In this document: positions 17,567 to 26,389 of the stretch, piece by piece | Layout: the number at the start of each line of letters is the position of its first letter | How positions within the stretch are numbered: position 1 is the first letter of the stretch | Assembly (NCBI RefSeq): GCF_001613365.1 | Contig: NZ_BDCF01000001.1 | Span: 248,001 to 312,000, forward strand | DNA: 64,000 nt | Reading direction: 5' to 3' | Origin: Nocardia xishanensis NBRC 101358 | GTDB taxonomy: Bacteria; Actinomycetota; Actinomycetes; Mycobacteriales; Mycobacteriaceae | Position numbers and translations under genes: made by a program | The notes under the pieces: model-generated | Told to the model about the DNA's origin: nothing | Database searches by the model: none | Seen by the model: the letters and a program-made list of their open reading frames with translations, nothing else

Positions 17567-18477
17567 CGTGGCGAAATTCCCTTTCGAGCCATACGCCAGG
17601 CATGACCGGCGACGCGTCGGCTCGTCGCGCCGACCGATCGCGACGAAGCGTCGGGGCCTGGCAGGATTTCCTTCAGCAGGGGGTCGGGGAGCCCTCGGCG
17701 GCGCCACTCCCGCGGGTAGCCGATGGACACTTCTTCGAACCGCACGCCGTCGAAGTGGTCGGTCTTACGAATGTGCAGGTGCCCGTAGACCACGCACCGC
17801 ACGTTGTAGCGGCGATGCCAATCCGCGGTCAGCTCGGTGCCGCACCACATGGCGAACTCCGAGCGGAACAGCCGTTCGGTCGGTCGCCGGAGCAGCGGAA
17901 AGTGATTGACCAGCACCAATGGCACGGTCGGGTCCAGCGCGTCGAGCCGGGCGCGGGTGTAGTCCACCCGCTGCCGACACCATTCGTCCACCGAAGCGTA
18001 CGGATCGCAGGCGAGCAATTCCTCGTCGGTGGCCACCGAGCCGGTCGCCACCGCACGCGCCAGACCCTCCTGCTTCGTTTGCGCGCCGCGCGGCAGGAAG
18101 CTGTAGTCGTAGAGCAGGAACAGCGGCGCCAGCACCGCGGGACCGCCCGCACCCTCCCATATCGGGTACGGGTCCTCCGGAGTGATCACATCGAGGTCCC
18201 GGCATTCGTCGATCAGGTGCCGGTACCGCCCCTCGCCGCGACGGCGGCGCGGATCTCGCGCGGTGGTCCACATCTCGTGGTTGCCGGGCGTCCAGATCAC
18301 CTTCGCGAAGCGCGTGCGCAGCAGTCCGAGCGCCCAGCGGATCGCATCGGTCTTCTCGGCCACGTCACCGGCGACGATCAGCCAATCGTCCGGGGAGTCC
18401 GGGTGAATCCGCTCGACAACGTCCCGATTCCCCGGATGACCGACGTGCAGGTCGCTCACCGCGAGCAAGCGGCTCAC
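17563..18477 (-). CDS. Metallophosphoesterase, PptH (Rv2795c)-like phosphopantetheinyl hydrolase
   Basis: The GTG at 18477 overlaps the TGA of PKS A (GTGA), and the stop overlaps the next ATG. The 304-aa protein has the calcineurin-type metal sites: SDLHVGH, GDVAEK, PGNHE, NHFPL and GHLH. Beyond these, long stretches match what I recall of M. tuberculosis PptH: SPDDWLIVAGDVAE, RFAKVIW.PGNHE.WT, FLLYDYSFLP, WCGTELTADWH, and DGVRFEEVSIGYPREWRRR. PptH removes 4'-phosphopantetheine from acyl carrier proteins, opposing the transferase PptT. Here the gene follows an ACP-ending PKS rather than pptT, so a local role in resetting or controlling ACPs is likely. Metal sites are seen directly; the PptH identity is recall and needs an alignment. 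Confidence 0.85.
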   Translation of the reverse strand: MSRLLAVSDLHVGHPGNRDVVERIHPDSPDDWLIVAGDVAEKTDAIRWALGLLRTRFAKVIWTPGNHEMWTTARDPRRRRGEGRYRHLIDECRDLDVITPEDPYPIWEGAGGPAVLAPLFLLYDYSFLPRGAQTKQEGLARAVATGSVATDEELLACDPYASVDEWCRQRVDYTRARLDALDPTVPLVLVNHFPLLRRPTERLFRSEFAMWCGTELTADWHRRYNVRCVVYGHLHIRKTDHFDGVRFEEVSIGYPREWRRRGLPDPLLKEILPGPDASSRSVGATSRRVAGHAWRMARKGISPR

Positions 18478-21400
18478 GAAAACGCCTCGGTGGCAACGGA
18501 ACCCCCTAGCCTCCGCACCGCCCCGGAGAGCCGGGTGATCAGTTCGTCGGGCACATCGCCGTCCACGTGAATCGCCGTCAGCCGCTCGAGCAGCATCTCC
18601 ACCTCGGCGACGATCGGATCCGCGAGCTCCGCATCCTGCGGAGTCACCTGATCGAGCACATGGCGGGCCAGCAGGTTCACCGTCGGATACTGAAAGATGA
18701 CCGAGTTCGCCAGCTTGACGCCCGTGAGCGCCCGCAGGTGTGCGCCGAGCTCGATGGAGCTGAGCGAATCGATACCCATCTCGGTGAACTCCCGATCCGC
18801 CTGGACCGCATCGGGAGACGAATAGCCAAGCACCATCGAGATCGGCGTCTCGAGCAGCTCTACGATCACCTCGTGCTGCTCGGATGGGCTCAGCCCGCTC
18901 AGCCGCTTGGCCAGCTGAGAGGAATCCCCCATCTGCTGCGTGGCACGCGGCCGGGTGTGCAGCAGCGCGCGGAAGAACGGTGGTAGTTCGGTCACCTGCG
19001 CGGCCACCCGCAGCAGCGACAGATCCATACCGACCGGCAGCGCATGCGGGCGGCCCGTGCGCAAGGCCGCGTCGAACAGTTCCAGCGCCTCCTGTGTCGG
19101 GATGGGCGTCACACCCATGCGGGTCAGGCGCGAACGGTCCTTCTCGTCCATGCCGCCGGTATTGGAGGTGTCCTCCGCCCACCAGCCCCACGCCATCGAA
19201 GTAGCGGGCAACCCGCGGTGGTACCGGTGCAGGGCCAGGCTGTCGAGAAAGACATTGGCCGCACCGTAGTTGGCCTGGCCGGCGCTACCGAATGTCCCCG
19301 CCGCCGAAGAGAACAGCACGAACATCGACAGATCCAGGTGCTGGGTCAGCTCGTGCAGATGCCAGGCGCCGTACGCCTTGGCGGGCAGCACCGCGTCCAC
19401 ATGGTCAGCCGTCAGCGCGGCGAACGTCGAGTCCGCCAGGGCGGCCGCGAGATGGACCACACCGCCGAGCGGATGCCGCGCGGGCAGGGAGTCGAGCACT
19501 GCCGCCAGCGCGTCCCGATCACCGGCGTCACACGCGGCGACCGTCACGCGAGCACCCATCGCCTCCAATTCCCGTACCAGAGCATCTATCCCGTCGGCAC
19601 GCGGGCCGCTGCGGCTGGTCAGCAGCAGCTGCTTCGCACCGTAGGCGGAGACCAGATGCCTGGCGATGATCCCGCCGATCGTGCCGGTGCCGCCGGTGAT
19701 CAAGACCGTCGATTCCGGATCGAAGGCAGACGGCCAGGTGAGCACCACCTTTCCGACGTGCTGGGCCTTGGACATCAGCCGCAGCGCGGCGGCGGCGTGC
19801 CGCACATCGAAACGGGTCAACGGCAGCGGGGCCAGGACACCATCGGCGAACAGCTCCGCCAACTCGGTGAGCAGTCCGCCCAGCAAATCTGGATCGAGTG
19901 CGCCCAACTCGAACGAGGAGTAGGCGACACCGTGCGCATCACGAACTTCCTTCGGATCGCGCACCACGTCACGAGCGATCTCTACGAATCGGCCCCCGGA
20001 TCCCAGAAGACCCAGCGAGTCGTCGGTGAAGGCGTCCGGCAGCAGGTTCAGCACGATCCCGATGTCGTGGTGCGCGAATCGGGTGGCGAAGTCCGACGAG
20101 CGGGAGTCCGCCAGATGTTCCTCGACGAAGCCCATGCCGCGCAGATCATCCCGCTTGGCGCTGCCGGCGGTCGCGAGCACCTCCAGGCCGAGATGCCGGG
20201 ACAAGTTCACCGCGGCCATGCCGACGCCACCGGTGGCGGCGTGCACGAGCACCCGCTCCCCCGCCCGTGCCCCCGCCACTTCGCGCAGGCCGTACAAGGC
20301 GGTCAGATAGGCGACCGGCGCCGCGGCGGCCTGAGCGAACGACCATGCCGCCGGAACCGTTGCCAGCAACCTGTGATCGGCCACCGAAGTAGCGGCGATC
20401 TCGTCGAACAGGCCGAACACCCGGTCTCCTGGCGCGAGGCCCGTCACGTCCGAAGCGACCGCGACGACGACACCGGCCGCCTCGTGCACCAACCGGGACG
20501 GCGTTCCTGACGACGCGGCCAGTGCGGTGAGCGTGACCGGGAAGGACAGACCGGCAGCACGCAGCGCGACCGAAACCGTTCCGGGTAGCAACGTGTCCGC
20601 GGCCGCGTCGTCATCGGCTTCCGACAACGTGACGTCGTCGAGGTTGCCCGACGGCGGGATCGCCAGCCGCCACGGTCCGCTCAGCCGGGCGCCGACGGTG
20701 GCCGCGGCTTCGAGGCCGGAACGCAATCGACGAGCGAAGAATTCGCCGGCGCGCAGCGCCAGCTCGGGTTCGTCGGTCTGCAGGACCGTGCTGAGCTGAT
20801 CGAGGGTGATATCGGCCTCGTCGAGATCGATCTGCTGGATCCGGTCCTGGAACTCGGACTGGGCGCTGCGCACCAGCGCCGACACGGTCGCGCCTGCCAG
20901 GTCGGAAACCTCTTCGGAGATGTCGACCGCTTGCACTCGCCTGGTCAGCACGACCAGCTTCGTCTCGGCGAATCGTTCATCGGCGAACCAGGTTTGGAGC
21001 TGGCTCAGCGTTCGCACCAGTTCGTCGCGAACGGTGCCCGTCAGGTGCGCACCGGGTTCGGCGCCCGCGGATCCGGCAAGCCTCGGCAGCAGCACCACCT
21101 TGGGGACCTCCGCACCGGACGCGATCGCCGCGCCCAACGCGTCGATATCCGCGTAGGCGCTCAATTCCCCTTCGTCGCGCACCCCGAGCGGTTCCGCGCC
21201 GACAACGGCCCATTCACCCCGCCGCGCCGAATATCGGGCTCGCTGAGTGGGAAGGGCCAACCAGTCCACACCGAACAGCGATTCCTGGCGGCCCGATAAA
21301 CCGCGGGTCGCGAGTTTGCCCATCGAGATCGAACGCACCTGCAAGGTGCCAACGGCGACCACGCGGCCGGTGTTGTCGGCCAGCACCCAGCGCAGACGGT

Positions 21401-24400
21401 CATCGCCGACCGGAGTCAGCCTGACCCGCAACGCTTTCGCGCCCACCGCACGCAGTTCGACCCGCTCCCAGGCGAAGGGCAGCCGGATCGCGCCCGCCTC
21501 CGAAGGCAGCAAAGCCGCGGCGGCGGCAGCGGATTGCATGGCGGCATCCAGCAACGCCGGATGCAGGCCGTATTTGTCCGCGTCGGCCACCGTCTCCGGT
21601 AACGCCACCTCGGCGAAGACATCCTCGCCGCGCTTCCACACCGCCTTCATCCCTTGGAAGACGGGGCCGTACTGGTAGCCAAGCGCAGCCAGGGTTCGGT
21701 ACGCGGTCTCGGGCTCCATCCCAGGCTCCGCGCCAACCGGTGGCCACAGTTCGAGGCCCTGTCCTTCGATGTCATCGGTTTGGGCCGCAGCGGTCAGCAA
21801 TCCGTCGGCGTGCAGGCTCCACTGGCTGGTACCCGGCAGCTCGTCCTTCACCTCCGGACGCGAATAGATCGCTATCTTGCGCCGCCCGCCCTTCTCCGGC
21901 TCGCCCACCACCAGTTGCAGGTGGATGGCGCCCTCCGTCGGCAGAGTGACCGGGGTGTACATGCTCAGCTTCTCGACCCGAGGGCAGCCGAGCGAGTCGC
22001 CGGCGTGCAGCGCGAGTTCCAGCAGCATGGCGCCGGGCACCAGCACATTGCCGTGCAGCGCGTGGTCGGCGAGCCAGGGCTGGCTGGTCACCGACAGCCG
22101 GGTGCTGAACTGGTACCGATCGGCGCCGGGCAACTCGGACACCGCACCGAGCAGCGGGTGGCCCGCGGCGACCAGACCCAACCCGCTCGGCTTCCCGCCA
22201 CCGGTGTTGGCAACGCTCTCCAGCCAGTACTTCTGACGCTGGAAAGCGTAGGTGGGCAGGGTAACCGGCCGGGCGCCGCGGAACGGATAGATCTTCGACC
22301 AGTCCGGGGAGACGCCCTTGACGTGGGCCTCGGCCACCGAGATCAGGAACCGGTGCATACCGGCGTCTTCCCGCTGGAGCGAGCCGACGATGAGGCAGGA
22401 ATCCGCGAAAGATCCAGCGGAGTCAAGTGATTCGTGCATCGCCGAAGTGAGCACCGGATGCACGCTCATCTCTATGAACGCGTCGAATCCCGACTGGAAC
22501 GCCGCTTGGAAGCCCTGCTCGAAGTCGACCGGCTCGCGCAGATTACGGAACCAGTAGTCCGGACCCAGCTGCTCGGTCGGCAATACGTCGCCGGTGACCG
22601 TGGAGAAGAACACCACATCGGTGGCCATCGGCACGATCGGCGCGACGGCCGCCCGCAACTGCTCCCGCAGCGGGTCCAGATGGCACGTGTGGGCGGCGTA
22701 GTCCACCGGAATACGCTTGGCCCGTATGCCGTTGTCTTCGGCGAGCTCGACCATTCGGGTCACCGCCCCCGCCCCTCCGGCGACGACGGTGATCGTCGGG
22801 GAATTGATCGCGGCGATGTAGAGGTCGTCGAGGCCGTCCATGAGCTCGCGAACCCGGTCGGCCGAAGCGTTGATCGAGGCCATGCCACCGGAACCGGGCA
22901 GGGTGCGCAGCGGCTTGCTGCGCATGGTCACGATCCGCGCGGCGTCGGACAACGACAACGCGCCGGCCACGTACGCCGCCGCGACCTCGCCCTGCGAATG
23001 CCCGATCACGGCAGCAGGCTCGATGCCGTACGAACGCCACAGCGCGGCGAGCGAGACCATGGTGGCGAACAGCGCGGGCTGCACCACGTCGACGCGTTCG
23101 ATCGACGGGGCGCCGTCCGCCTCGCGCAGTACCTCGGTCAGCGACCAGTCCACGAATTCGGCGAACGCGGCCTCACAGGTGCGGATCTGCTCCGCGAAGA
23201 AGGCCGACTCATCCATCAATTGCGCTGCCATACCCGCGAATTGCGCGCCTTGACCGGGAAAGACGAAGGCCACCTGTCGATCCGGCTGCGCCTGGCCCCT
23301 GATCGGTCCGACCGGTTTGCTTTCCGCTACCTCGGAAAGACCAGCGAGCAGATCGACTCGGTTGGTGCCGAGCAGCACAGCCCGGTGCTCGAATGTCGTC
23401 CGGCTGGTCGCCAAGGCACAACCCACATCACGCAGCGAGAATTCGGGATGCGCTCTGACATGGTCCGCCAGCCGGGCCGCCTGATCGGCGAGCGCCTCTG
23501 GCGTCTTGCCGGAGATCGGCCACACCGCCACGGGCGCAACGGTTTCCGAGGACGAGTCAGCGGACCGCTCGGCAGCCGGTGGCGCCTCTTCGAGGATGAC
23601 GTGCGCGTTGGTACCGGCGATCCCGAACGACGAGACGCCTGCCCGCCGTGGATGGCCGTTGTCCGGCCATGGACCGATCTGCGTCACCAATTCGACCGCG
23701 CCGTGCGACCAATCCACCGCCGGTGTGGGTTCGCTGACGTTGACAGTGGATGGGAGTACGCCGTGCCGCATCGCCAGGACCGTCTTGATGACACCGGCCA
23801 CACCAGCCGCCGCCTGAGTGTGGCCGAAGTTGCCCTTGATCGATCCCAGCTTCAACGGCTGTCCCGCGACGCGATCCCGACCATAGGTGTCGAACAAAGC
23901 CCGTAGTTCGATTGGATCGCCTACCGGAGTACCTGTCCCGTGTCCCTCCACGACATCGACGTCGGCAGCCGCAAGCCCGGCGCTGTCCAGCGCCGCACGA
24001 ATCAGCTTGCGCTGCGCCACCTCGCTCGGCACGGTCAAGCCCTTCGTGGCGCCGTCCTGATTGACGGCCGCGCCTCGCATGACCGCCAGCACCCGATGTC
24101 CGTTCCGGCGTGCGTCGGAGAGCCGCTCCAGCACCAGCATTGCCACGCCCTCTGACATGCAGAATCCGTCGGCGTCGGCCGCAAAGGGCCTGCTGCGCCC
24201 CTCTTTCGAGATGGCACCGTGCTGGCCCAACGCGTAGAAGCCGGTGAGGGTGGACATGATCGAGACGCCACCGACCAGCGCGAGCGAGCATTCATCGGCC
24301 TGTAGCGCCTGACCGCCGAGGTGCATCGCCACCAGCGAGGACGAGCAGGCGGTGTCGATGCTCATCGTGGGGCCTTGCAACCCGAGGATGTAGGAGACGC

Positions 24401-24881
24401 GCCCGGACAGCACGCTCTGACTGACGCCCAACGAGATATATCCCGGGTCGAGGTCCTTCTGACCGGGAATCAAATAGGCGTAGTCACCGCCCATCGCACC
24501 GACGTAGACGCCAGTGTCCGTGTCGCGCAACGTCGTCGGGTCGATGCCCGCGTCCTCTACCGCCTGCCAGGTGGTCTCGAGCACCATCCGTTGCTGCGGA
24601 TCCATCGCCCTGGCCTCGCGAGGACTGATCCCGAAGAACTCCGGGTCGAATTGCCCCGGCTCGTCGATGAATCCGCCCATCGGCGCCATAGCCGCCGCGA
24701 CCTCGGGCGAGGCCATGTCCGCCAACTCGGTCATGGATCGATCCGACGGGAATTTGCTGGAGATGTGCTTTCCTTCAACCAGGAAGCGCCACAACGTTTC
24801 CGGCGAGTCGATCCCGCCAGGAAAACGGCAAGCCATTCCGACGATTGCGACAGCATCCGACGAGACGTCTTCGTTCACCAC
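18474..24881 (-). CDS. Type I polyketide synthase A: KS-AT-DH-(degenerate ER)-KR-ACP
   Basis: First gene of the operon. GTG start at 24881 (a second GTG follows directly) with AGGGGGG 6-8 nt upstream. Of 2135 aa: KS ~10-430 (DTACSSSLVA, EGHGTGT, KGNFGHTQAA); AT ~525-840 (GHSQGE, RVDVVQ, VDYAAHT, mostly methylmalonyl-like); DH ~905-1170 (HALHGNVLVPG, LLDAAMQ); ER ~1370-1690; KR ~1700-1890 (TGGTGTIGG, NYGAAN Tyr, no LDD); ACP ~2000-2070 (GIDSLS); helical ~65-aa tail, possibly docking. The ER keeps HAATGGVGMAA but has AGLSFPVT for the usual AGLNFRDV, NLLPDA for NSLAGE, and IARDVV for MGKTDI, so it may not reduce the enoyl group. KS can accept an acyl starter; no loading module is seen. Confidence 0.93.
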   Translation of the reverse strand: MVNEDVSSDAVAIVGMACRFPGGIDSPETLWRFLVEGKHISSKFPSDRSMTELADMASPEVAAAMAPMGGFIDEPGQFDPEFFGISPREARAMDPQQRMVLETTWQAVEDAGIDPTTLRDTDTGVYVGAMGGDYAYLIPGQKDLDPGYISLGVSQSVLSGRVSYILGLQGPTMSIDTACSSSLVAMHLGGQALQADECSLALVGGVSIMSTLTGFYALGQHGAISKEGRSRPFAADADGFCMSEGVAMLVLERLSDARRNGHRVLAVMRGAAVNQDGATKGLTVPSEVAQRKLIRAALDSAGLAAADVDVVEGHGTGTPVGDPIELRALFDTYGRDRVAGQPLKLGSIKGNFGHTQAAAGVAGVIKTVLAMRHGVLPSTVNVSEPTPAVDWSHGAVELVTQIGPWPDNGHPRRAGVSSFGIAGTNAHVILEEAPPAAERSADSSSETVAPVAVWPISGKTPEALADQAARLADHVRAHPEFSLRDVGCALATSRTTFEHRAVLLGTNRVDLLAGLSEVAESKPVGPIRGQAQPDRQVAFVFPGQGAQFAGMAAQLMDESAFFAEQIRTCEAAFAEFVDWSLTEVLREADGAPSIERVDVVQPALFATMVSLAALWRSYGIEPAAVIGHSQGEVAAAYVAGALSLSDAARIVTMRSKPLRTLPGSGGMASINASADRVRELMDGLDDLYIAAINSPTITVVAGGAGAVTRMVELAEDNGIRAKRIPVDYAAHTCHLDPLREQLRAAVAPIVPMATDVVFFSTVTGDVLPTEQLGPDYWFRNLREPVDFEQGFQAAFQSGFDAFIEMSVHPVLTSAMHESLDSAGSFADSCLIVGSLQREDAGMHRFLISVAEAHVKGVSPDWSKIYPFRGARPVTLPTYAFQRQKYWLESVANTGGGKPSGLGLVAAGHPLLGAVSELPGADRYQFSTRLSVTSQPWLADHALHGNVLVPGAMLLELALHAGDSLGCPRVEKLSMYTPVTLPTEGAIHLQLVVGEPEKGGRRKIAIYSRPEVKDELPGTSQWSLHADGLLTAAAQTDDIEGQGLELWPPVGAEPGMEPETAYRTLAALGYQYGPVFQGMKAVWKRGEDVFAEVALPETVADADKYGLHPALLDAAMQSAAAAAALLPSEAGAIRLPFAWERVELRAVGAKALRVRLTPVGDDRLRWVLADNTGRVVAVGTLQVRSISMGKLATRGLSGRQESLFGVDWLALPTQRARYSARRGEWAVVGAEPLGVRDEGELSAYADIDALGAAIASGAEVPKVVLLPRLAGSAGAEPGAHLTGTVRDELVRTLSQLQTWFADERFAETKLVVLTRRVQAVDISEEVSDLAGATVSALVRSAQSEFQDRIQQIDLDEADITLDQLSTVLQTDEPELALRAGEFFARRLRSGLEAAATVGARLSGPWRLAIPPSGNLDDVTLSEADDDAAADTLLPGTVSVALRAAGLSFPVTLTALAASSGTPSRLVHEAAGVVVAVASDVTGLAPGDRVFGLFDEIAATSVADHRLLATVPAAWSFAQAAAAPVAYLTALYGLREVAGARAGERVLVHAATGGVGMAAVNLSRHLGLEVLATAGSAKRDDLRGMGFVEEHLADSRSSDFATRFAHHDIGIVLNLLPDAFTDDSLGLLGSGGRFVEIARDVVRDPKEVRDAHGVAYSSFELGALDPDLLGGLLTELAELFADGVLAPLPLTRFDVRHAAAALRLMSKAQHVGKVVLTWPSAFDPESTVLITGGTGTIGGIIARHLVSAYGAKQLLLTSRSGPRADGIDALVRELEAMGARVTVAACDAGDRDALAAVLDSLPARHPLGGVVHLAAALADSTFAALTADHVDAVLPAKAYGAWHLHELTQHLDLSMFVLFSSAAGTFGSAGQANYGAANVFLDSLALHRYHRGLPATSMAWGWWAEDTSNTGGMDEKDRSRLTRMGVTPIPTQEALELFDAALRTGRPHALPVGMDLSLLRVAAQVTELPPFFRALLHTRPRATQQMGDSSQLAKRLSGLSPSEQHEVIVELLETPISMVLGYSSPDAVQADREFTEMGIDSLSSIELGAHLRALTGVKLANSVIFQYPTVNLLARHVLDQVTPQDAELADPIVAEVEMLLERLTAIHVDGDVPDELITRLSGAVRRLGGSVATEAFS

Positions 24882-24899
24882 GAAATCCCCCCTTTCTCG

Positions 24900-24917
24900 A
24901 CATGCACCGATGCATGT
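24900..24917. promoter_or_regulatory. Candidate operator: perfect 7-bp inverted repeat before PKS A
   Basis: ACATGCA-CCGA-TGCATGT lies between the TATATA element and the PKS A ribosome site, 18 bp upstream of the GTG. The placement over the likely transcription start fits a repressor site. No dedicated pathway regulator is visible in the operon itself. Confidence 0.5.
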
Positions 24918-24921
24918 ATAT

Positions 24922-24933
24922 AGAACATGTTCT
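24922..24933. promoter_or_regulatory. Candidate operator: perfect 12-bp palindrome AGAACATGTTCT
   Basis: This fully symmetric site sits just upstream of TATATA on the PKS A side, within the likely -10/-35 spacer. It resembles the actinobacterial LexA box but has a 2-bp rather than 4-bp centre, so it is not a standard SOS box. A dimeric TetR- or GntR-like protein could bind. Confidence 0.5.
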
Positions 24934-25220
24934 TATGATTGGCTGCCACAACATGGGCAGAGAAGTCGAGTTCGCATCAAGTACTCCCAATTGATGCGGT
25001 GATGGCCACCGTAACCCACACCATCTCCGCCTGCAACACGTTTCAGAACAGATCTTGATGTGACGATCGGTTACTTGCAACTTCACATCGCATCGTGAAC
25101 GCTGACAGCTACGTTCAAGCCAGCAAGGCTGCTCTGGGGCGGGGGAACGTCTTCTCGTTCGGTCATCGAAACGATTCGCACCCACGAGTTTGCTAATCAA
25201 TTACCAAGAAGGGGAGGCGC

Positions 25221-25664
25221 GTGGCCAGGTTCGAAGTCACCAGCGCGTTGGAGGTTAGCCCGGCGCAGCTCTACGCACTCATCGCCGACACCGCGACGTG
25301 GGGGGACTGGTTCTTGCTGCACGATGGGTTCGCCGAGCAACCGCCGGAGCACATCGGCGTGAATACCAAGCTTGTGCAGAACATTCGCATGCTCGGCATG
25401 ACCCAGCGGCTGGATCTGACCATCGCCGCGTTCAAACCACCCATGCGGTTGACCCTTTCGGGCAGCAGCCCGGCCGGCGTCACCTGCGAGTTCAGCTTCG
25501 CCATCGAACGCAGCCCAGGTGGTTGTCGGCTCACCATCGCGGGCGACTTCTCCGGTCCGGTGTTGACGGGCCAACTCGCCAAGGTGGTCGAGGGCGATGC
25601 GCAGGCGCAACTGACCGAATCCATGGCCAGGCTGAGCAAGCTCACCAGGTCCGATGCCCCGTGA
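25221..25664 (+). CDS. SRPBCC-family (polyketide cyclase/dehydrase-like) protein
   Basis: The GTG start at 25221 is supported by GGGGAGG 5-6 nt upstream. The 147-aa protein shows the START/SRPBCC pattern: FEVTSALEVSPAQLYALIADTATWGDW near the N-terminus, a beta-rich middle, and a long C-terminal helix (LAKVVEGDAQAQLTESMARLSKL). Members bind hydrophobic ligands in a deep pocket; some are polyketide cyclases, many are lipid binders. It opens the operon divergent from the PKS genes, and its stop overlaps the ATPase start by one base. A role in binding, shaping or delivering the polyketide product to the transporter is plausible. Confidence 0.8.
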   Translation: MARFEVTSALEVSPAQLYALIADTATWGDWFLLHDGFAEQPPEHIGVNTKLVQNIRMLGMTQRLDLTIAAFKPPMRLTLSGSSPAGVTCEFSFAIERSPGGCRLTIAGDFSGPVLTGQLAKVVEGDAQAQLTESMARLSKLTRSDAP

Positions 25665-26389
25665 TGCTCGAACTCGGTGAGGTCGTGCGGACCTACCGGA
25701 TCGGTGGACAGTCCGTGCGGGCACTGGACGGAATCGATCTACGCATCGATGCAGGGCAATTCGTCTCGGTGGTCGGCCCGTCCGGCGCAGGCAAAAGCAC
25801 CCTGCTCCATCTGCTCGGTGCACTGGATCGGCCCGACCGCGGGTCGATACGGTTCCGCGACCGGGAAATCGGGCATCTCGACGATGATCGGCAGTCCGAG
25901 TTCCGTCGCCACCATGTGGGATTCGTTTTCCAGTTCTTCAATCTGCTTCCGACGCTGTCCGCGTGGGAGAACGTCGCCGTCCCGAAGCTGTTGGACGGCA
26001 CCGGTCTTCGCGCCACCAAGGATCGCGCCCGAGAGTTGCTCGAGCTGGTCGGGCTCGGCGACCGCGTCGACCATCGGCCATCGGAACTGTCCGGCGGACA
26101 AATGCAGCGGGTCGCGCTGGCTCGCGCCTTGGTGATGGATCCCCCGCTCATCCTCGCCGACGAACCCACCGGCAACCTCGATTCCAAGACCGGCGCCGAC
26201 ATCATGGCGCTGCTCGCCAGGATCGCACACGACGATCAGCGCGAGCGCGCCGTCGTCATGGTCACCCACAACACCGAGGCCGCGAATACCACCGACCGGA
26301 TCCTCACCCTGGCCGATGGACGCATCATCGCTGACGACTCCTCCCGTGCCGCGGTCGCTCTCGGCGATCCGGTGGCGGAGGTCCGATGA
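25664..26389 (+). CDS. ABC transporter ATP-binding protein (MacB/LolD type)
   Basis: The 241-aa protein has all ATPase motifs: Walker [11 protein letters not shown]-loop [18 protein letters not shown], signature LSGGQMQR, Walker [13 protein letters not shown] and switch VTHN. The [10 protein letters not shown] and GNLDSKTG stretches are typical of the MacB/LolD/FtsE group that pairs with FtsX-like permeases. ATG at 25664 (TGATG junction with the SRPBCC gene; an in-frame GTG one codon upstream is possible). It overlaps the permease gene by 4 nt (ATGA). Likely powers export or lipid/lipopeptide handling for the adjacent biosynthetic operon. Confidence 0.93.
   Translation: MLELGEVVRTYRIGGQSVRALDGIDLRIDAGQFVSVVGPSGAGKSTLLHLLGALDRPDRGSIRFRDREIGHLDDDRQSEFRRHHVGFVFQFFNLLPTLSAWENVAVPKLLDGTGLRATKDRARELLELVGLGDRVDHRPSELSGGQMQRVALARALVMDPPLILADEPTGNLDSKTGADIMALLARIAHDDQRERAVVMVTHNTEAANTTDRILTLADGRIIADDSSRAAVALGDPVAEVR

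Larger units (their letters stand above)
24882..25220. promoter_or_regulatory. Divergent promoter region between PKS operon and ABC operon
   Basis: These 339 bp hold no gene. The part next to PKS A is locally AT-rich (TATATA at 24917-24922, a candidate -10 for the minus strand) and contains the two palindromes listed separately. Nearer the plus-strand operon, GATGTGA (25057-25063) and TCACATC (25083-25089) form a 7-bp inverted repeat with a 19-bp spacer. No convincing -35 was found for either direction. Both operons are probably co-regulated from here. Confidence 0.6.

Noticed and set aside
24922..24933. LexA (SOS) box
   Set aside because: The actinobacterial box needs GAAC-N4-GTTC; here the two halves are only 2 bp apart.
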